DNA of 64,000 nt from Flavobacterium pallidum (GTDB taxonomy: Bacteria > Bacteroidota > Bacteroidia > Flavobacteriales > Flavobacteriaceae): NCBI RefSeq assembly GCF_003097535.1, contig NZ_CP029187.1, forward strand, positions 558,001 to 622,000, given 5' to 3'. Shown here one piece after another: positions 51,002-59,783 of the stretch. A model generated the notes under the pieces. It worked only from the letters and a program-made list of their open reading frames with translations, was not told where the DNA came from and ran no database searches. Position 1 is the stretch's first letter. Each line of letters begins with the position of its first letter. Made by a program: the position numbers and the translations under genes.

Positions 51002-52150
51002 ATGAAATTCCCTGAAAAGCTTGCCCAGAAACTCGAAATCCGCCGCCAGCAAAACGCGTTCCGGCAATTGCCGCAGCCAAACGGCCTTATTGATCTTGCC
51101 TCAAACGATTATCTCGGTTTTTCAAAATCCGAAGCCATTTTTTCGGAAACGCATGAGTATTTGGTAAGCAATCATTTTACGCAAAATGGGGCAACCGGTT
51201 CCCGATTGATTTCAGGAAACCATCCACTTTACGAGATCACTGAAGAGTACATTGCCGACTTCCATGAGTCCGAAACCGCACTCATTTTCAATTCCGGTTA
51301 TGATGCCAATGTAGGTTTTTTCAGTTCGCTGCCGCAAAAAGACGATGTCATCCTATATGATGAGTTGTGCCATGCTTCGATTCGCGACGGCATCCGGCTG
51401 TCCAATGCAAAGTCTTATAAATTCGCACACAATGATCCGGAAAATCTCGAGGAATTAATAGTACGCCATCAATCTGAAAATACGAAAGTGTATGTTGCCA
51501 CCGAAAGCGTTTTCTCGATGGATGGCGACACGCCGCCACTGGAACGATTCGTTTGCATTTGCGAAAAACATCAAGCTTTTCTGGTCATAGATGAAGCGCA
51601 TGCACTGGGTGTTTTTGGTAATACTGAAGGCTCCGGAATGATCCAGGAACTCCAATTGCAGCACAAAGTTTTCGCACGCATTATGACTTTCGGCAAAGGA
51701 TTGGGCTGCCACGGTGCAGCCATCATCGGTTCGGAGGAACTTAAAGATTATTTAGTCAATTTTGCCCGCAGTTTTATTTACACTACCGGGCTTTCACCGC
51801 ATGCCTTGGCTACAATTCTCATCTCGTACCAGCATCTGCAGCAGCGGAAAGATGCTTTGGAGCAGCTCAAAAAAAACATTATCCATTTCAATCAAACCAA
51901 AAATCTGCTGGGATTAAAACCGTTGTTCGTATACAGCAAATCGACGATACAATGCGCTGTAGTTCCTGGAAATGAAAAGGTAAAAAGCATCGCCATACAA
52001 TTGCAGCAAAACGGATTTGATGTAAAAGCCATCCTATCGCCTACCGTTCCAACCGGTCAGGAACGCCTGCGGATTTGCCTGCACAGCTACAATTCTGAGG
52101 CGGAAATTTCGCAATTGCTTCAAAGTATTGCTCAATTTACGTTGGCATAA
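51002..52150 (+). CDS. bioF: 8-amino-7-oxononanoate synthase
   Basis: 382 residues, a PLP-dependent alpha-oxoamine synthase that joins pimeloyl-ACP/CoA and alanine to form KAPA in biotin synthesis. Family blocks: LIDLASNDYLGFSKSEAI (~25-42), NGATGSRLISGNHPLYEITE (~62-81), LVIDEAHALGVFGNTEGSG (~195-213) and the PLP-Lys block IMTFGKGLGCHGAAI (Lys ~231). Class II fold length is normal. First gene of bioF-bioD-bioA-KAS, with a 48-bp gap to bioD that contains an octamer array. Confidence 0.95.
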   Translation: MKFPEKLAQKLEIRRQQNAFRQLPQPNGLIDLASNDYLGFSKSEAIFSETHEYLVSNHFTQNGATGSRLISGNHPLYEITEEYIADFHESETALIFNSGYDANVGFFSSLPQKDDVILYDELCHASIRDGIRLSNAKSYKFAHNDPENLEELIVRHQSENTKVYVATESVFSMDGDTPPLERFVCICEKHQAFLVIDEAHALGVFGNTEGSGMIQELQLQHKVFARIMTFGKGLGCHGAAIIGSEELKDYLVNFARSFIYTTGLSPHALATILISYQHLQQRKDALEQLKKNIIHFNQTKNLLGLKPLFVYSKSTIQCAVVPGNEKVKSIAIQLQQNGFDVKAILSPTVPTGQERLRICLHSYNSEAEISQLLQSIAQFTLA

Positions 52151-52167
52151 ATGCTTTGCTAGTCTGC

Positions 52168-52199
52168 AACTTTGTAACTTTACCACTTTGTAACTTTTA
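52168..52199 (+). repeat. Octamer array abutting the bioD start (four 8-bp units)
   Basis: Units AACTTTGT, AACTTTAC, CACTTTGT, AACTTTTA. The A of the last unit is the A of the bioD ATG. Confidence 0.8.
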
Positions 52200-52816
52200 T
52201 GAAATTATTCATCACAGGCATTTCCACCGACGTGGGCAAAACCATTGCTTCGGCCATTATCACCGAAGCGCTCGAAGCCGATTACTGGAAACCGATACAG
52301 GCCGGCGATCTGGAACATTCCGACAGCCATAAAGTAAAATCACTGGTTTCAAATTCGAAATCCGTTTTTTTCGACAACAGTTATGCCTTGAAAACACCTG
52401 CGAGCCCACATCTGGCTGCTGAAATTGACAATATCAGCATTGATTTAAAGAATATCAATGAACCAAAAACCAACAATCATTTAATCATTGAAGGTGCGGG
52501 TGGGATTTTTGTGCCATTGAATGAAAAAGATACCGTGGCTGATTTAATCAGACCCGATTATAAAGTGATTGTGGTTTCAAGGCATTATCTGGGCAGCATC
52601 AATCATACATTACTGACAATTGAAGCATTGCAGCACCGAAAAATCAATATCGCCGGGATTATTTTCAATGGTGATGAGAATCCGTCTACGGAAAGCATCA
52701 TTCTCAGTAAAACCAGGGTGCAAATAATCGGCCGGATTGAAAACGAGCCGTATTTTGACAAAAATGTGATTTTGGATTATGCGGACAGGTTCCGTGAAAA
52801 AATATTATCGTTATGA
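52199..52816 (+). CDS. bioD: Dethiobiotin synthetase
   Basis: 205 residues. BioD closes the ureido ring of DAPA with CO2 and ATP. The N-terminal P-loop is FITGISTDVGKT (3-14); KPIQAGDLEHSD (~31-42), SPHLAAEI (~68-75) and the Mg/phosphate block HLIIEGAGGIFVPLNE (~95-110) follow. Length is usual (about 220). Its last 4 bases overlap bioA (ATGA), which indicates translational coupling. Confidence 0.94.
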   Translation: MKLFITGISTDVGKTIASAIITEALEADYWKPIQAGDLEHSDSHKVKSLVSNSKSVFFDNSYALKTPASPHLAAEIDNISIDLKNINEPKTNNHLIIEGAGGIFVPLNEKDTVADLIRPDYKVIVVSRHYLGSINHTLLTIEALQHRKINIAGIIFNGDENPSTESIILSKTRVQIIGRIENEPYFDKNVILDYADRFREKILSL

Positions 52817-54084
52817 GCCTGACGGAAAAAGACCAGCAATACCTATGGCATCCATACACACAGCACAAAACCGCCGCCACGCCCATAGCCATTTCCAAAG
52901 GCGAAGCTGCGTTGCTTTGGGATGAAAACGGCAAAGAATTCATTGATGCGATTGCTTCGTGGTGGGTCAATCCTTTTGGGCATTCGAACAGATTTATTGC
53001 CGATGCAATCTACAAACAATTGACCACGCTCGAGCATGTGCTTTTTGGGGGATTTACCCACGAACCGGCAGTGTTGCTGGCAGAAAAACTGATGGAAATC
53101 CTTCCGTCAAACCAGCAAAAAATATTCTTTTCTGACAACGGTTCCACCGCAGTGGAAGTGGCGATTAAAGTCGCTTTGCAATATTTTTACAATAAAGGGG
53201 AAAAGCGCACGACCATCATTGCATTTGAAAATGCATTCCACGGCGACACGTTTGCGGCGATGGCCGCGAGCGGCATTTCGTTTTACACACAGGCATTTGA
53301 GGGCATGTTTATTGATGTGGTGCGGATTCCGCTGCCGACGGAAGGCAATGAGGAAGCCAGTTTCAGCGCTTTACGCAGACACATCAAAAATCACAATGTA
53401 GCCGGATTTATATTCGAACCATTGGTGCAGGGTGCTGCCGGAATGGTGATGTATGCGCCGGAAGCGTTGGATGAATTATTGAAAATATGCCGTGAAAATA
53501 AAATTATCACAATTGCCGACGAAGTGATGACGGGCTTTGGAAAGACCGGTAAGAATTTTGCCTGTGATTATTTAAAACAGCAACCCGATGCGGTCTGCCT
53601 TTCGAAAGCGTTGACCGGCGGCACCATCCCGATGGCCATCACGACTTTCACGCAGGAATTGTTTGATGGATTTTACAGCGAGGACATCAACAAAGCGTTG
53701 TTTCACGGACATACCTTTACCGCAAACCCGACGGGCTGTGCGGCAGCGTTGGCGAGTTTGGAATTGCTGCAAACTGAGGCGATGCAGGAAAATATCATCC
53801 GCGTGAATAAAAGGCATCTTGAATTCCGGCAACGGATCCAGGATCATCCCAGAGTGGCCGTAACAAGGGTTTTAGGAGTGATTTTTGCCTTGGAAATCAA
53901 GATTGAAAACCAGGAAAGTTATTATGGCACGATGCGCAATACATTGTACGATTTCTTTATTGAAAATGGTGTAATCCTGCGCCCTGTGGGCAATATCGTG
54001 TACATCCTTCCGCCGTACATCATCAGCGATGCGCAGTTGGAAAAAGTGTACCAAATCGTTGAACAGGCTTTGGAAATAGTGTAA
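52813..54084 (+). CDS. bioA: Adenosylmethionine-8-amino-7-oxononanoate aminotransferase
   Basis: 423 residues, a class III PLP aminotransferase that uses S-adenosylmethionine to aminate KAPA to DAPA. Family blocks: DQQYLWHPYTQHKTA (~7-21), GKEFIDAIASWWVNPFGHSN, FSDNGSTAVEVAIKVALQYF, GDTFAAMAASG, ADEVMTGFGKTG and the Schiff-base Lys in CLSKALTGGTIPMAIT (~264). The WHPYTQ opening is specific to BioA rather than general aminotransferases. It overlaps bioD by 4 bases and is followed at once by the ketoacyl synthase gene. Confidence 0.96.
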   Translation: MSLTEKDQQYLWHPYTQHKTAATPIAISKGEAALLWDENGKEFIDAIASWWVNPFGHSNRFIADAIYKQLTTLEHVLFGGFTHEPAVLLAEKLMEILPSNQQKIFFSDNGSTAVEVAIKVALQYFYNKGEKRTTIIAFENAFHGDTFAAMAASGISFYTQAFEGMFIDVVRIPLPTEGNEEASFSALRRHIKNHNVAGFIFEPLVQGAAGMVMYAPEALDELLKICRENKIITIADEVMTGFGKTGKNFACDYLKQQPDAVCLSKALTGGTIPMAITTFTQELFDGFYSEDINKALFHGHTFTANPTGCAAALASLELLQTEAMQENIIRVNKRHLEFRQRIQDHPRVAVTRVLGVIFALEIKIENQESYYGTMRNTLYDFFIENGVILRPVGNIVYILPPYIISDAQLEKVYQIVEQALEIV

Positions 54085-54089
54085 TTTTG
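54082..54089 (+). promoter_or_regulatory. Possible internal -7 box at the end of bioA
   Basis: TAATTTTG overlaps the bioA stop codon. If used, transcription would begin near 54095, after the TTG at 54087 and before a second TTG at 54114. Confidence 0.35.
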
Positions 54090-55277
54090 CGGCAACAGTC
54101 AACAAACCATACTTTGCCGAAAACCATTTCCATTACTTCCATCGCTTCCTTATCCCCATTGGGTTTTGAGCCGCAAACCATCCGTCAGCATTATGGGAAC
54201 GGAAAGTATTTCTTTTCCGTAAAAGACATCGGTGCGCAAATGGTTCCCGTAGGAGCGTTATCTGCGGAAGCGGCAGCAAAAATAAACCAGTTAAGGCAGT
54301 CGGACCAAAAGTATAAATCGCTGGACGACTCGGTTTTATACGCGATTGCCGTGTCACGCGAGGCCGTTAAAAAGGCAGGTTGGACTTCAGATGATATCTT
54401 TGGGATCAATATCGGGTCGTCCCGCGGCGCTACGGCCTTATTTGAAAAACATTTCCAGGAATATTTAGAAAACGGCAAAGCGAACGTACTGACTTCGCCA
54501 GTGACGACTTTGGGAAACATTTCGTCGTGGGTAGCGCATGATTTGCAGAGTGATGGCCCGGAAGTCTCCCATTCGATTACATGTTCAACGGCGTTGCATG
54601 CCTTATTGAACGGCTATGCATGGCTGCAATCGGGTTTGGCAGATAAATTTTTAGTGGGTGGCAGTGAGGCGCCCTTGACCCCCTTTACGATTGCGCAGAT
54701 GCAGGCGATGAAGATTTATTCGAAAGGCACTGGTGATTTTCCGTGCCTGGCATTGGATCTTGAAAAAAAACAGAACACGCTGATTTTAGGCGAAGGTGCG
54801 GCGGTTTGCTGCCTCGAAACCGGAACGCCTGACAATGCTTTGGCGACAATTGCAGGAATCGGGTATGCGACGGAATTGCTGGAGCATAATGTATCCATTA
54901 CAGCGGAAGCGGAATGTTTCCAGAAGTCGATGAGAATGGCCTTAGGTGAAAACAGCCCTGACAGTATTGATGCGATTGTGATGCATGCGCCCGGAACGAT
55001 TAAAGGGGACATCACCGAATATAAGGCGATACAGAAGGTTTTTGGGGAAAATCTTCCGCTGTTAACGACAACAAAGTGGAAAACCGGCCATACTTTCGGG
55101 GCATCGGGAATGCTAAGTGTAGAACTGGCGTTGCTGATGATGGAACTCGATACTTTCATCGGGGTACCTTTTGCGAAAGCGCAGGAACAAAGCAGGCCCA
55201 TCAGGAAAGTATTGGTAAATGCTGTAGGATTTGGCGGAAATGCAGTGAGTGTGGTTTTGGAGAAAGTAGCAAAGTAG
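54087..55277 (+). CDS. Beta-ketoacyl-ACP synthase family protein, linked to biotin genes
   Basis: 396 residues from a TTG at 54087; the alternative TTG at 54114 gives 387 residues and begins at PKTISITSIASLSPLGF, closer to the usual KAS N-terminus. No ATG is available near. The condensing-enzyme triad is intact: Cys in SITCSTALHAL (~164), His in VMHAPGTIKGD (~297) and His in TTTKWKTGHTFGASGM (~332). GSSRGATALFEKHF and FVLGEGAAV-like ILGEGAAVCCLE are also family blocks. It is the fourth gene of the bio operon, 2 bases after the bioA stop, and so could help make the pimeloyl chain of biotin (inference). The stop codon lies inside an octamer array. Confidence 0.88.
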   Translation: MRQQSTNHTLPKTISITSIASLSPLGFEPQTIRQHYGNGKYFFSVKDIGAQMVPVGALSAEAAAKINQLRQSDQKYKSLDDSVLYAIAVSREAVKKAGWTSDDIFGINIGSSRGATALFEKHFQEYLENGKANVLTSPVTTLGNISSWVAHDLQSDGPEVSHSITCSTALHALLNGYAWLQSGLADKFLVGGSEAPLTPFTIAQMQAMKIYSKGTGDFPCLALDLEKKQNTLILGEGAAVCCLETGTPDNALATIAGIGYATELLEHNVSITAEAECFQKSMRMALGENSPDSIDAIVMHAPGTIKGDITEYKAIQKVFGENLPLLTTTKWKTGHTFGASGMLSVELALLMMELDTFIGVPFAKAQEQSRPIRKVLVNAVGFGGNAVSVVLEKVAK

Positions 55278-55294
55278 CAAAGTAGCAAAGTTAA
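55263..55294 (-). repeat. Octamer array overlapping the KAS stop codon (four 8-bp units)
   Basis: Three perfect AAAGTAGC units and one AAAGTTAA. The TAG stop (55275-55277) is made by the second unit. Read on the minus strand the units are nnACTTTn, like the other three arrays. Confidence 0.8.
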
Positions 55295-55325
55295 AAAAGC
55301 GCCCTTTGATGGAGCGCCTTTTTTA
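55293..55325. terminator. Terminator of the biotin operon, possibly bidirectional
   Basis: AAAAAAGCGC (55293-55302) pairs with GCGC (55314-55317) and TTTTTT (55319-55324) with one bulged base. It is between the bio operon and the convergent beta-helix gene. Confidence 0.8.
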
Positions 55326-55354
55326 TTTTATGGTAAAAACCTTGTACTGAGGAA

Positions 55355-58300
55355 TTACTTCATCATTACCTTTTTCGTGATTTCGGCAGTGGCGGTTTTT
55401 ACTTTTACTATTAAAGCCTGATTTCTTGCTGTAATACCGGTTGCGGTAAAATCAAGATTGTTTACCTTATTATTTTGATAAATGATTTTCCCAAGCAGGT
55501 CATAAACGGTTACAGCCATGATTTCATCTGTTGCAGACAATAATTGCAATTGTGCCTGATTTGTTATGACCTGAATGCTGTTCTTATCGGTTACAGGATG
55601 CTCAACTCCGAGTGGCGCGCTGGTGAAGTGAAGCTCAAAACGATCTTCAAATGTGCCGGTTTCAGTTGGCGTAAAGGTATACCCGCCTTCTTTCAGGTTG
55701 GTGAGCGTATCGTTTGACTTGTCCAGAAGATATACATCCTGCCCGTCAAAAAGCCCGTCAAACCTGGAAAGGTCGATCGTTAAGGGATCTGTAAGGGAGG
55801 TCTTGAATCCCAGCGGGATAATATCATGCTGATCGAAATTCACGTCGCGGCCCTGGATGCATAATTTTTCGCCATCCAGTATGGAATAAATCATAACATA
55901 ATTTCCGGCATCAAATGTCCTGCCATCGTATCCGTAATCCATGTCGTTCGTAGCGCCTGTAACATACCCAAGCAAGGTCTCATCATAAGCACCTCCGGCA
56001 TTGCTGATACTGATCCATATGCGGTGCTTTTCAACCTCATCTCCGGTTACTCCCTGTGTGGCTGTTCGGAAGAAGTTGCCATTAGCATTATCTGTTTTTA
56101 CACGCATGCTATTGTTAAATACGATATTCGAAGTAGCATTGGACCCTGTCAATTCGACGAAGAAGCCTTGCCCTGCTGCTATTTTACCGGTAGGGGTCAC
56201 GCCTCCGGAAAGTGCTGCATTTCCTACAGATCCCGTCTTATTGTACTTTGCATAATCGTTCTGCAGGTAATTATAGGTTTCACTGCCAGGATTATTGGCG
56301 CTGATGGCAGTATTATGTGTCCACAGGTAAATTATTCCGGTAGTTTTCGAAGCGTTCGTGGCATTATTCAGGAATAAGTCGGCATCAATAGCGGACGGAT
56401 AAGGATTTCCAACAAGGTTGTAAGGACAGGCTGCCGTTTTTGTTACCGATGCATTGACAACCCCATTATTGGGAACCCCTGCAAATACGGCATTGAAGGT
56501 TGCCGTAGGGTTAAATACAAGTGTTTCAGGCGCCCTTACAATATAGCCTTTTCCTGGGGTTAGCGTTGTGTCCGTACCCTGGGCTGACCAATTGTAAATA
56601 TTCGGATTGAAATAAAAATTATAGTCTATCGCGGCAGGAATTGCAGCAGCCAGCGTAGTCGAGGTTACAGGCGAGCTGAAATACGTATAATCATACGGCT
56701 TCACTGAGGTTGTCGTGCGCGTCATGGAGATATTCCCGCTTACTGCAGCAGTATCACTATTTTGCACCAATGCGCCTTTGTCCTGAATGACAATACTTCC
56801 GTTGATGGTAAGGTCATTTTGGATTTCAACTACTTTTCCGGCAGTGATTGTCAGCGTATTGTTATTGTTGACCTTGAGCTCGCAGGCTACAATACCGCCA
56901 TTGGTTGCTGTGTTGTAATTTCCGCTGATGTTGACTTTCGTAGTAATGGTAGGCGCACCATTGCTCCAGGAATTTCCGTTCCAGGTGGTAGTTCCGCCCG
57001 AGCATGAAGTATACTCATCGGCTCCGATTGTGGGGGTGGTGTTCCTGGTGTCGCCGTCAATATCTGTGGTAATTCCGGTGATAGCTGTCCCTACATTTAA
57101 TAAAGCCTGCACACTACTCAGGTGAAGGTCTGTCGCTGATGTAAAAGCAGGTGAAACATTAATGGACTGAGCATCTTTCGTAGTCACGGCTTTCCATTGG
57201 GCAAGCGTACTTTTTAGGTTCCCGCTGGTGTAGAATGAACCAAAAGTACCGATGTATTGTGTGGAAAAATAATCATTGTAATTGATATTTGTAAAATTAG
57301 AAGTGCTTGCCGCTGCATCAGCCACATACACACAAAATCTTGAAGAACCGGAAGCCTGTGCATTCACAAAAATATTGTCACGGATGTCCAATGCCGAGCC
57401 TGCAGCGATGAAAAGACAGGCCGAAGCACCCGTCGACTGTGTTGTTTCGAGCCTCACGGTATTGAAATACAAGCTTACTGAAGCACCACCGGCAATATAA
57501 ATGCCATAGCCACTTTGTGAATCAGGACTACCGCCACCGGCAGATGAAATATTCCCAATCATATTGTTATAAATCAGGGCGCTGTCGCCATTGATATAAA
57601 TCCCGTTGACCAGTTTTGCCTGTGCCGTCGTAAGGCTGTAAATTTTATTGCCGCTGATGGTAATGTTTTTACCCACTGCATGAATTCCGCCAAATGAAGT
57701 GTCGCTGGTTGAAGTGGAATTCATCGTACTGATCGTATTCCCGCTGATGGAGGTACTCACGGATGTATTTGCAGAGGAGCCCACAATGTTGATACCGAAG
57801 CAGATTCCGCTCCCACTGGTGTTTTCGATATTCTTGATCGTATTTCCTGAAATTGTACCGCCCGATGAACCCGAACCTTCAACATAAATGGCTGCGCCGG
57901 AGTAGGTGTGTGTACCATTGGTTCCTGGCTTTTTCAAACCGTCGATACTGTTATTTGAAATCGTATAAGTAGCCACGTTATTGAGGTAAAAACCTACGAG
58001 CGGCTTCGATGCATCCGAAGCAGATCCCAATGTATTGTTGCTGATAATCCAGTTTGTATTGGAAGAATTGCTTCCGTTTACATAGACACCTTGCTTGACG
58101 TTGGTAAAGGTGACATTGGTTACTTCGTTTGTGGAGTTATTTGCGGCACTTCCGATACTGCCGGAACCTGCATAAACCCCAGCAGAAAATGTGCCGATGC
58201 TTGTGTTGAGCATGTTGAGCTGGATATTCAGGTTCCTGAACTTGTTACTGTTTGCCGTATTGTACAGCCAGATACCCAGCCTGTTTGTATAGGAATCAGC

Positions 58301-58693
58301 GGTATTGAATGTATTATAAATAGTGAGTTGCTTGTCGCTTGTGCCATTATTTCCATCGATGATGATGTTGTCGGCGCCATTCAACTGGAATACGGCACCG
58401 TCCGATACCGAGCCGGAAATCGTAATGTTTTTGCCGGTATTAGGCTTAATGGTCAGTGTGTTTGCAGCACTTCCGGCATATTGGTTGATGATTAATGCGG
58501 ATGCTACGGATTGATTCTCATCAATCAGGAACGTGGTGGCACCGTTGATCCCGACGGTATTAACGTACGCAATCGCTGTTGCAAGCGTTAAGTATTGTGC
58601 ACCATCTGTGGTGGTGCTTCCGATTTTTTTGCTACCGTTGATTTGGGAAAAACCAACAATGGGGATAAGTAAGAACAGTAAGTATTTTTTCAT
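55355..58693 (-). CDS. T9SS-exported surface protein with parallel beta-helix repeats
   Basis: 1112 residues. Signal peptide MKKYLLFLLIPIVGFSQ. Residues ~80-480 are rich in short Asn/Ile repeats such as ISGNTIKNIENTSGSG, ISGNTISTMNS and ITISGNKIYSLTTAQ, the pattern of right-handed parallel beta-helices. Next comes a region with TTTWNGNSWSNGAPT and NNTLTITAGKVVEIQNDLTINGS (a second solenoid, ~560-640). The C-terminal ~70 residues, from IQVITNQAQLQLLSATDEIMAVTVYDLLGKIIYQN to TKKVMMK, form a type A T9SS sorting domain. It should be surface exposed or secreted. Beta-helices often bind or cut polysaccharides, but I see no catalytic motif. Confidence 0.88.
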   Translation of the reverse strand: MKKYLLFLLIPIVGFSQINGSKKIGSTTTDGAQYLTLATAIAYVNTVGINGATTFLIDENQSVASALIINQYAGSAANTLTIKPNTGKNITISGSVSDGAVFQLNGADNIIIDGNNGTSDKQLTIYNTFNTADSYTNRLGIWLYNTANSNKFRNLNIQLNMLNTSIGTFSAGVYAGSGSIGSAANNSTNEVTNVTFTNVKQGVYVNGSNSSNTNWIISNNTLGSASDASKPLVGFYLNNVATYTISNNSIDGLKKPGTNGTHTYSGAAIYVEGSGSSGGTISGNTIKNIENTSGSGICFGINIVGSSANTSVSTSISGNTISTMNSTSTSDTSFGGIHAVGKNITISGNKIYSLTTAQAKLVNGIYINGDSALIYNNMIGNISSAGGGSPDSQSGYGIYIAGGASVSLYFNTVRLETTQSTGASACLFIAAGSALDIRDNIFVNAQASGSSRFCVYVADAAASTSNFTNINYNDYFSTQYIGTFGSFYTSGNLKSTLAQWKAVTTKDAQSINVSPAFTSATDLHLSSVQALLNVGTAITGITTDIDGDTRNTTPTIGADEYTSCSGGTTTWNGNSWSNGAPTITTKVNISGNYNTATNGGIVACELKVNNNNTLTITAGKVVEIQNDLTINGSIVIQDKGALVQNSDTAAVSGNISMTRTTTSVKPYDYTYFSSPVTSTTLAAAIPAAIDYNFYFNPNIYNWSAQGTDTTLTPGKGYIVRAPETLVFNPTATFNAVFAGVPNNGVVNASVTKTAACPYNLVGNPYPSAIDADLFLNNATNASKTTGIIYLWTHNTAISANNPGSETYNYLQNDYAKYNKTGSVGNAALSGGVTPTGKIAAGQGFFVELTGSNATSNIVFNNSMRVKTDNANGNFFRTATQGVTGDEVEKHRIWISISNAGGAYDETLLGYVTGATNDMDYGYDGRTFDAGNYVMIYSILDGEKLCIQGRDVNFDQHDIIPLGFKTSLTDPLTIDLSRFDGLFDGQDVYLLDKSNDTLTNLKEGGYTFTPTETGTFEDRFELHFTSAPLGVEHPVTDKNSIQVITNQAQLQLLSATDEIMAVTVYDLLGKIIYQNNKVNNLDFTATGITARNQALIVKVKTATAEITKKVMMK

Positions 58694-58733
58694 TGGGACA
58701 TTTCTGCTTTGTAGGTAAGCTTTTTTAATTACG

Positions 58734-58741
58734 CAAAAATA
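58734..58741 (-). promoter_or_regulatory. -7 box for the beta-helix surface protein
   Basis: TATTTTTG on the minus strand, 40 bases before the ATG at 58693. Confidence 0.5.
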
Positions 58742-58898
58742 TCCGCTGAAGATGTTAATTGTTTTAAATAAAGTGTGAAAATTTCAATATATTCGACCAA
58801 TAGACTGATAAATCCGTTGTAATACATTGTTTACGAAATCGATTTCGCTGAATTTGAGGTTTTTTACTGTAAAATATTGAAATTTAAGGGATTGCTTG

Positions 58899-59375
58899 TT
58901 AAAAGGAATTTTGCTCCAATTCCTTCGCTCTGGCATAAATCAGGTCGCTTTCAAACCCTTTCCTGAGTAAAAAGTCACAGAACTTTTTCCGCTTCTTTAA
59001 CTGGTTTTTTTCAGAAATAAGCTGCCATTGTTTCTCGGAAAGTCTTTCAAATGTTTCATGGTATTCTGCTTCGGTTATTTCGCTTAATGCGGTATCAATA
59101 TTGAATTTCGTAATGCCGCGCAATTTGAGCTCCATGACAATGCGGTTTGTTCCCCAACCCTTAATCCTGTGCTTGCCCCGCGCAAAACTCCTTGCGAAAC
59201 GCTCTTCATTGAGAAAATCATGCTCCAGAAGATGCACGACAACATGGTCTTTTTCTTCCTCAGTAAACCGAAAGGAGTACAATTTTTCCAGCACCTCCTG
59301 ATGGCAACGCTCCTGGTAGGCGCAAAAGCGTTCGAGTTTCTTAATGGCTTCGGTTAAAATCGGATTGGTGTACAT
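58899..59375 (-). CDS. recX: Regulatory protein RecX
   Basis: 158 residues, made of three-helix repeats: AIKKLERFCAYQERCHQEVLEKLYSFRFTEEE, VVVHLLEHDFLNEERFARSFARGKHRIKGWGTNRIVMELKLRGI and QLKKRKKFCDFLLRKGFESDLIY. LNEERFARSF and RIKGWG are the family signature. RecX binds RecA filaments and limits their activity. recA is not in this window. A minus-strand TATTTTTG box (59381-59388) lies 5 bases before the ATG. Confidence 0.93.
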   Translation of the reverse strand: MYTNPILTEAIKKLERFCAYQERCHQEVLEKLYSFRFTEEEKDHVVVHLLEHDFLNEERFARSFARGKHRIKGWGTNRIVMELKLRGITKFNIDTALSEITEAEYHETFERLSEKQWQLISEKNQLKKRKKFCDFLLRKGFESDLIYARAKELEQNSF

Positions 59376-59783
59376 GCAAACAAAAATAATAAAGAATACC
59401 TATAACCACACATTAACGATAGGCACCATCGGAAATAACAAATGCCAATACCATACGGTACAGCTAAAAGCAATCATCGGTTCGTTATAAAAGATGACAA
59501 TTGTATTTACAATAATTTAAAGTTCTTCGAACAATGCGGTAATAATGATCAGCGTAATTGTCGGTACGTTTTAGTTTAAGTGTTTAATTCACAATGAATT
59601 TCTACCCGTTTTCGTGCACTTAAGCGACAAAAAAAGCAGTTCAACGAGAAGTTAAAAATTAGTTAAAAACCAATGCTGATTAATGAAATGTTTGTCTCTA
59701 AATTTACTCCCCCCAAATTGACTCAACCGATACATTATCAGATGATCATGCCGGGTTAACATTGCTCCCCAAATGATTATTTT
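59376..59783. other. 408-bp gap between recX and the large surface protein
   Basis: It carries the recX -7 box (TATTTTTG, minus strand, 59381-59388). Otherwise it is AT-rich, with no open frame of note and no repeat of the families described here. A TTCTTCGAA near-palindrome is at about 59522-59530. The promoter of the downstream surface-protein gene should lie here, but I see no perfect TAnnTTTG; TAAATTTA at about 59699 is one mismatch away. Confidence 0.5.

Noticed and set aside
52168..52199. Shine-Dalgarno sites in the octamer array before bioD
   Set aside because: The units (nACTTTn) carry no GGAGG-like core, and Bacteroidota rarely use Shine-Dalgarno pairing.
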